Below, in pieces: positions 58,850-64,000 of a stretch of DNA of 64,000 nucleotides. How positions within the stretch are numbered: position 1 is the first letter of the stretch; each line of letters begins with the position of its first letter. The DNA comes from Acanthochromis polyacanthus (lineage: Eukaryota; Chordata; Actinopteri; Pomacentridae). The position numbers were made by a program, and so were the translations under genes. The stretch is taken from positions 37,356,215 to 37,420,214 of the forward strand of contig NC_067122.1 in NCBI RefSeq assembly GCF_021347895.1. Reading direction: 5' to 3'. The notes under the pieces were generated by a model. It saw nothing but the letters and a program-made list of their open reading frames with translations. It did not search any database and was not told the DNA's origin.

Positions 58850-59401
58850 CAATTAAAAAATAGATCTAATTAATTAGAGGCTTTGTAATGAGTTAATTGT
58901 GATTAATCACATTTTTGTCAATTAACAATATTTGACACAGTAAACAGAGTTTCTTTAATTCAAATACATTTTGTTTGACTGAATCGATGAACAGACATAT
59001 GTGTGAATTTAAACAACAAAAATGTTTGTTTCATTTATATTTGTCAGCATTTTTCATTTGTCTGCTACATTCACAGATTACTGCAAGCTCAAAGCGCAAT
59101 TATAGCGATTATATGCAACATTTTAGGACTTTTGGAAACTCAAGCACTTTCAGTGTCTTGAAAAATGGTGTATTCTGGGATGGCTTCACCGTTTTCTGGT
59201 ATCAGGACTGTCGCAGGTCATTCTGGTGCTAACAGCAACATGTTTTGCATTGAGGTGATAATGGCGGCTTGAAGTGCTGCAGTGAGAACAAAACTCTTTG
59301 TTGCACAATTTACACACAACCAGGCTTTTATCCAAGCTGACATCAGGAAGATTTTTAAAAGAAAACTTTCTGCCCAACAATGCGGTCTCATTTTCCTTCA
59401 C
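58850..59401 (-). mobile_element. hAT element remnant with BED finger
   Basis: The plus-strand part 58858-58915 is dense in ATTAA words ('AATTAATTAGAGGCTTTG', 'TAATTGTGATTAATCAC'), a pattern I recall from the terminal region of a common teleost hAT family. The minus-strand BED zinc-finger coding remnant adjoins it at 59186-59401. The transposase core and the second end are absent. Confidence 0.6.
59186..59401 (-). pseudogene. BED zinc finger of a hAT transposase, remnant
   Basis: The 71-codon frame reads 'SLDKSLVVCKLCNKEF', then 'STSSRHYHLNAKH'. C30 and C33 with H49 and H54 make the C-x2-C...H-x4-H zinc site of BED fingers, which bind transposon ends. The 'VCxLCxxEF...STSSLxYHLNAKH' wording is typical of teleost hAT transposases and ZBED proteins. 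After residue 60 the frame runs into 'TCDSPDTRKR' and a stop, so the dimerisation and DDE parts are lost. Confidence 0.7.
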
Positions 59402-60329
59402 TGTTCATCAAACTTTCTTGTGCGCTGACATCAAGTAGTTTACAAAATCCAAATTCCCAACACAAGCACAAGTTTAACTCACAAAATAAGTATCTTAAAA
59501 TACAGACACTAGGAAAACATTTCTATGAATTCTTCTTCTTTTTATTTTTTTTCCAAAGATCTCAGGTACTTGTAGGCAAGAAAAAATGCTGCAATCAGAT
59601 ATTATATTAACAGACTTCTACTGAGTCCTTGGCCTGGAATTTTAGAAACACTTACACAGAGATTACTTTGCAAGTTGTTGAAACTGGTACAAAAGAGAGA
59701 GCCAGGGGGTCAGTGGATGAAAGCCATGTTGGCGACTTACAGTACTAATAGTGTCCTGCCAAAAATGTTCAACTGATACAGTTTAGAGTCTGGAGTGTTT
59801 GGATGTGTAGAGTTTGCTCTCATTCTGTAGATAAAACTGGAATATAATCACACTCATGCCGAAACCAGGCTTTGAAATTTGAGTTCAGTTTCAATAAACT
59901 GATCTTGACGTTTAAAATTGGTGAATGTCACCTTTAAGCACATTGTTCTACCTGCTAATGTCTTTCTACTTCAGTAAAATCAGGCCACGGGGACATTACA
60001 GCGATGTGATTAGCATTTGTTATGTGCACTCTCTCTACTCTGCATATCGAAATCCTAACCTCAAAAAACTTCTGCCGTTGCCCCGAGATGCTGCAAAAAA
60101 TGCATCTGACATATTAAGAGAGACAACAGGGATGAGTGTTACGTACGTAATGTGCGTAATTCGACGCTATCAAGGCTAAACAGACTGTCTTGAAGATGCA
60201 GATTCAGACACAGAGAGAGACAGGGGCAGGAAAATGAAAGCAAAGAGGATAGAAATAGTGCAACAGAAAACAGATACAAAGCTGTGAGTCATAAAAGAAA
60301 GAGACAGAGGAAACATCCCGCTAGAGGAA
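59402..60329. other. Gene-free stretch
   Basis: No recognised gene. The frame at 59925-60179 has no known motif. Purine-rich DNA begins near 60200. Confidence 0.45.
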
Positions 60330-60363
60330 GAGAGAGAGCGAGAGAGAGAGAGAGAGAAAGAAA
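60330..60363. repeat. (GA)n microsatellite
   Basis: GA units with one C interruption, passing into GAAA units, within a longer purine-rich stretch. Confidence 0.9.
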
Positions 60364-60377
60364 GAGTCTCCAAATGC

Positions 60378-60728
60378 AGTTAAAATAAAACCAGCTAAAT
60401 GAGTTAATTATATAAATAAGCTTTGAAATTTAAGAGGAAAACACAGAGAGAGGGAGAAGGAGGAAGAGAAAGCCCCGAGGGAAAGAGGAAGCCACGATAG
60501 AAGAAAGGAAGAGAGAAGGCTGGATAAATTCATTTTGAGGTTTGAAATTAAAACAGCTAAATGATCCGATTATCTAAACAAACCCAGCGTTTTTGAGTTG
60601 GACACCAGCGAATTCAAAGACAGATGTGGTAATGGAGGAGGAGGAAGAAGCAAGACCTCGTAAATTAAAAGCAGCAAAATGAGCTGATGTTCCCAAACAA
60701 GCCGGGAGATTTGCGATGCTAATTATTG
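60378..60728 (+). repeat. Three spaced copies of a ~50-bp motif in purine-rich DNA
   Basis: A motif close to AAATTAAAACAGCTAAATGA followed by a variable GATTAT-TAAACAA-CC part occurs at about 60380-60435, 60544-60600 and 60661-60715. The spacings are 163 and 117 bp. Each copy is preceded by GA-rich sequence (for example 60438-60525 and 60630-60655). The copies are diverged but keep the order of blocks. It is not a known satellite to me and has no coding capacity. Confidence 0.6.
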
Positions 60729-60844
60729 CGAGCGAGGCCTCTACACGCCACTACAATCATCTGAAAAGAATCTTTGATGCTCTGAAACAAGCGGGCAAAC
60801 TTGGCGGCTCGACACAAACATGAACGAGCTGCTCAGGAGCTCAC

Positions 60845-60845
60845 A

Positions 60846-60893
<48 letters not shown>
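60845..60893. repeat. (ACGC)n(AC)n microsatellite
   Basis: Five ACGC units followed by about 14 AC units. Confidence 0.95.
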
Positions 60894-60897
<4 letters not shown>

Positions 60898-62173
60898 AAC
60901 ATGAGCGAAGACGCTCGACATGCTGGTTCCTCCGTTTCACATGGGTTCACAGGCCTGCCTTTGAGCAACACTCCAAGCTGCCAATCCAAACTAAGTCCCA
61001 AACTAAAACTCCCATAATGCATTGCAAATTTAAACACACCATGATGGTTAAGGACTTTATGTGAAAGCAACCATGACTCAATTCCAAAAGAGGAAAAAAA
61101 CGCCACAAAACACAGTCTAACAAATGTGACCCAACTCAACGCGACGGCTCCTGCATATAAACCCCAAGCTCTTGTTTGCACGTACATATTCTACATTTGC
61201 ATATTTTGGAGAAAAAAAAAATCCACACTTTCTCTCTTTCTTTGGCTTCAAGCTCATGTGAATATACGCACTCTCTAAGGCCAAACTGCAGCCCAAAGGC
61301 CACATTTGAATACATGCATCAGGTTGCGTTGGTCAGGATGTCCACGAGCGTCTGCATGACAGAAACACTCACACACACTCTCTAAACCTTCTCCATTAGC
61401 CGAGGGCTGTCGAGTCCATTTGCCTCAGGAAAGGAATAACAGTAATACATTTTAATGAGTGTGGCTTTGACAGAAAAGAAGACCTAAAATATTCACGACG
61501 TAAAGTGTTTGTGCATGTACAAGGTGAGGATTTTTAACTGTTGCTGCTGGGAGCTGCAGTGGTGGAGGAAGTACTGAGAAGTTTTACTTCATTAACAGTA
61601 GTGATATCACTCAATAAAAAAACAGCCCATGACCAGCAATGATGTCTGTGATGAAGAAAACGTAATATTGTTATTACTAAAATGCACTTTAAGAACCGCA
61701 GCAAAGTGGTCATGCAATAAAAACAGAGTGAGTACAGCGCTTATAAGGAATGCAGTCATTTTAGGGGAAGGATGATGACGAGAAGATTAGATTTGGTTAA
61801 GTTTTCTGATGGGACGGCACATCACATCACATCACAGATGAGTAGTTTAAGGACTGTTGGAAATATAAAAATATGTTGTTACAGCTTCTGGCTTTGATCA
61901 CTGGAGTAAATGTGACGATCACCATTGGGACTTAAAGGGTTAAGATTCAATGACACTTTCAGATTTTAGTAAAAAATAACTTAATTCAAGATCAATGACA
62001 GTCTGTTGGTAAGGTGGTTCACATTTTGTTGTCAAGTACTGTATAAGTTTTCTAAATAGTGTTATGTACTGTTTAGTATTTTTCAGCTTTTGATGCAAAA
62101 AAAAAATTAGATGCTGGTGATAATTTGTACAAAACTATAAATCTTTAAATACATAGCAGTGACTCAAAAGAAG
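60894..62173. other. Gene-free stretch
   Basis: No recognised gene. The 148-codon minus-strand frame 60741-61187 crosses the AC microsatellite and has no recognisable domain. Three CATCA units lie near 61818-61836. Confidence 0.45.
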
Positions 62174-62536
62174 TACACTACCATTCAAAAGTTTGGGGTC
62201 ACCCAGACAATCTCATGTTTTCCATGAAAACACACTTTCATTCATGTGCTAACATAACTGCACAAAGGTTTTCTCATCATCAATGAGCCTTTCAACACCA
62301 TTAGCTAACACAATGTAGCATTAGAACACAGGAGTGATGGTTGCTGGAAATGTTCCTCTGTACCCCTATGGAGATATTCCATTAAAAATCAGTTCTTTGC
62401 AGCTAGAATAGTCATTTACCACATTAACAATGTCTAGACTGGATTTCTGAATAATTTAATGTAATCTTCATTGGAAAAAAACTGCTTTTTTTAAAAGACC
62501 ATTCTCAGTGGCTGCAAACTTTTGAACAGTAGTGTA
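62174..62536. mobile_element. Complete Tc1-type MITE
   Basis: TA-bounded 363-bp element. The left end is CACTACCATTCAAAAGTTTG and the right end CAAACTTTTGAACAGTAGTG, inverted repeats with few differences. There is no coding capacity. It is the intact reference for the interrupted copy at 43421-44528. It sits directly against the truncated left edge of the Tc1 relic at 62540. Confidence 0.9.
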
Positions 62537-62539
62537 AAT

Positions 62540-63210
62540 AACATACAAAAGTGCTGCAACATGAGGTGATGTTCTTGGATGTATGGCACAACAATGGGCC
62601 TCAGGATCTCGTCACGGTATCTCTGTGCATTCAAAATGCCATCAATAAAATGCACCTGTGTTCTTCGTCCATAACAGATGCCTGCCCATACCATAACCTC
62701 ACTGAATGTGGAGGTCCTGGGCTGGTGTGGTTACACGTGGTCTGCGGTTGTGAGGCTGGTTGGATGTACTGCCAAATTCTCTGAAACGCCTTTGGAGACG
62801 GCTTATGGTAGAGAAATGAACATTCAATACACGAGCAACAGCTCTGGTTGACATTCCTGCTGTCAGCATGCCAATTGCACGCTCCGTCAAATCTTGCCAC
62901 ATCTGTGGCATTGTGCTGTGTGATAAAACTGCACCTTTCAGAGTGGCCTTTTATTGTGGGCAGTCTAAGGCACACCTGTGCACTAATCATGGTGTCTAAT
63001 CAGCATCTTGATATGGCACACCTGTGAGGTGGATGGATTATCTCAGCAAAGGAGAAGTGCTCACTATCACAGATTTAGACAGATTTGTGAACAATATTTG
63101 AGAGAAAAGGTGATATTGTGTTTGTGGAAAAAGTTTTACATCTTTGAGTTTATCTCATGAAAAATGGGAACAAAAACAAAAGTGTTGCGTTTATATTTTT
63201 GTTGAGTGTA
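62540..63210 (-). mobile_element. Tc1-like element, internally deleted and truncated on one side
   Basis: The right end is a Tc1 inverted repeat ('GTTGCGTTTATATTTTTGTT' followed by GAGTGTA, ending at TA 63209-63210). The left inverted repeat and the C-terminal coding part are absent; the element stops within 'HHLMLQH', next to a MITE. A deletion joins the DNA-binding part to the middle of the catalytic domain near 62698. Confidence 0.82.
62553..62911 (-). pseudogene. Tc1-like transposase, deletion fusion
   Basis: From the ATG at 62911 the frame reads 'MPQMWQDLTERAIGMLTAGM', '[20 protein letters not shown]' and '[20 protein letters not shown]', the first helix-turn-helix and AT-hook-like stretch of a well-known teleost Tc1 family. 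It stops at 62699. In another frame '[20 protein letters not shown]' and 'LNAQRYRDEILRPIVVPYIQ' follow, the region between the first and second catalytic aspartates. The piece between, with the second helix-turn-helix and the first catalytic D, is deleted. The rest of the C-terminus is also missing. The coding that remains is well preserved, so the copy died mainly by deletion. Confidence 0.88.
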
Positions 63211-63818
63211 GTAATATCTCAGAGTGAGAAATTTACCCTAATAATAACAATAATTATATGAGCACACCTCTCTAAACTATCATCTAAAATGAATAAATAC
63301 ATAATAAATGAACAACACAGAACATCACTCATAATAAAGTTGAAATATTCTTCATCACAGTCAAGTGACATATGACCTGGTGGGAATGATGTGTTTTTGT
63401 CACCTTTGGTTCCATTTATTCCAAGTACTGAACGAGCAGTCATCCAGGTTTCATTTACATTTTTTCATCTAAAAAATGTTCATTCTGATGGAAACATTAC
63501 AGCCACAAAGCTTCACTCTACAGATGCAAAAAAGCAACTAATCATTTTAGTGAAATTATTGTCAGCTTTCCACATCATCTCACTCCATACAAACACTTAC
63601 TGCCTGATCTCTGCTGACTCCTAAACTTCAAAATATCAGCCAGGCTACAAGAATACTTTTGATCCAAACATGTCCCACCTACAGGGAATTTTTCTCAGAT
63701 TGGTTTGGACAAAGTTCCACACTTTTTTTATTAGAAATCAAAAAACATCATGTTTTGCACTCACTGAGCCGTAAACTTGTTTCCATGCTGCTGCTGCTTT
63801 CATAGTCTGTTTGTGTGT

Positions 63819-63849
<31 letters not shown>

Positions 63850-64000
63850 CTTTTCCTTATTTCAATTTGGCATCCTCAACTTTTCAACTTGCTCCATTTG
63901 GAAGGCGAGGTCCACTTTCGGCTTGCATTTTAAATGATTTTTAAAGTGAAAGAGCAGCTGTACTCTGTATGTGTGGGCACTAATAAGTCGATGAGGGCAA
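63211..64000. other. Gene-free stretch with GT microsatellite
   Basis: No gene recognised. A (GT)n run with GC interruptions lies at 63812-63850. Confidence 0.5.
63812..63850. repeat. (GT)n microsatellite
   Basis: About 19 units with two GC interruptions. Confidence 0.92.

Noticed and set aside
60741..61187. 148-codon open frame, minus strand
   Set aside because: It crosses the AC/ACGC microsatellite and shows no domain outside it.

Overview
This window reads as non-coding DNA from a bony fish, probably a percomorph-like teleost. The evidence is the mix of repeats: several Tc1-type transposons of different ages, Tc1-, hAT-, mariner- and Harbinger-derived short elements, a Penelope-like retroelement with a GIY-YIG domain, a tRNA-derived SINE with an ATGG-type tail, LINE 3' fragments, and very many CA/GT microsatellites. 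The assignment comes from recognising these families by eye; no database search was possible. I found no convincing host protein-coding gene, no true tRNA, rRNA or other RNA gene, and no CRISPR array. The window is best read as intergenic or deep intronic sequence.

Layout. 0-7 kb holds an unclassified terminal-inverted-repeat transposon (218-1060), a decayed Tc1 copy (2440-2990) and diverged dispersed repeats. 7-11 kb holds a dispersed 'CTCCGCCAAGG' repeat split by a SINE, two GT tracts around a telomere-like TTAGGG stretch, and a 5'-truncated Penelope-like element with 14-bp target duplications and one internal stop. 13-14.2 kb has a Tc1 3' half lying upstream of a Tc1 5' part. 18.6-20.2 kb has two LINE 3' fragments in opposite orientation. 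21.97-22.49 kb is a foldback element derived from a mariner-like transposon.

The 24.7-27.6 kb block is CpG-rich and unlike its surroundings. It holds an exon-like relic on the minus strand, a 987-bp TTAA-flanked element that carries a RecQ-helicase-like fragment, a second related copy in inverted orientation, and a further dispersed repeat. 31-37.5 kb has another Tc1 relic, two SINE fragments and a Harbinger derivative with a Myb/MADF-like coding remnant. 38-44.5 kb has a Tc1-type MITE, a large imperfect foldback (41855-43346), and a hAT-like element nested inside a Tc1-type MITE.

50-56 kb holds a Tc1 relic, a palindromic hAT MITE, and the single intact gene of the window: a 350-codon Tc1 transposase (54489-55541, minus) between 213-bp inverted repeats that are about 97% identical. 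This is a complete and recently inserted element. 56-64 kb has a 158-bp GT/GA tract, a hAT remnant with a BED zinc finger, an unusual spaced three-copy motif in purine-rich DNA (60.38-60.73 kb), a complete Tc1-type MITE and an internally deleted Tc1 copy.

The genes do not form a pathway. The biology here is transposon turnover: one intact Tc1 transposase, many non-autonomous elements that depended on transposases encoded elsewhere, and several nested insertions whose order can be read from target-site duplications.
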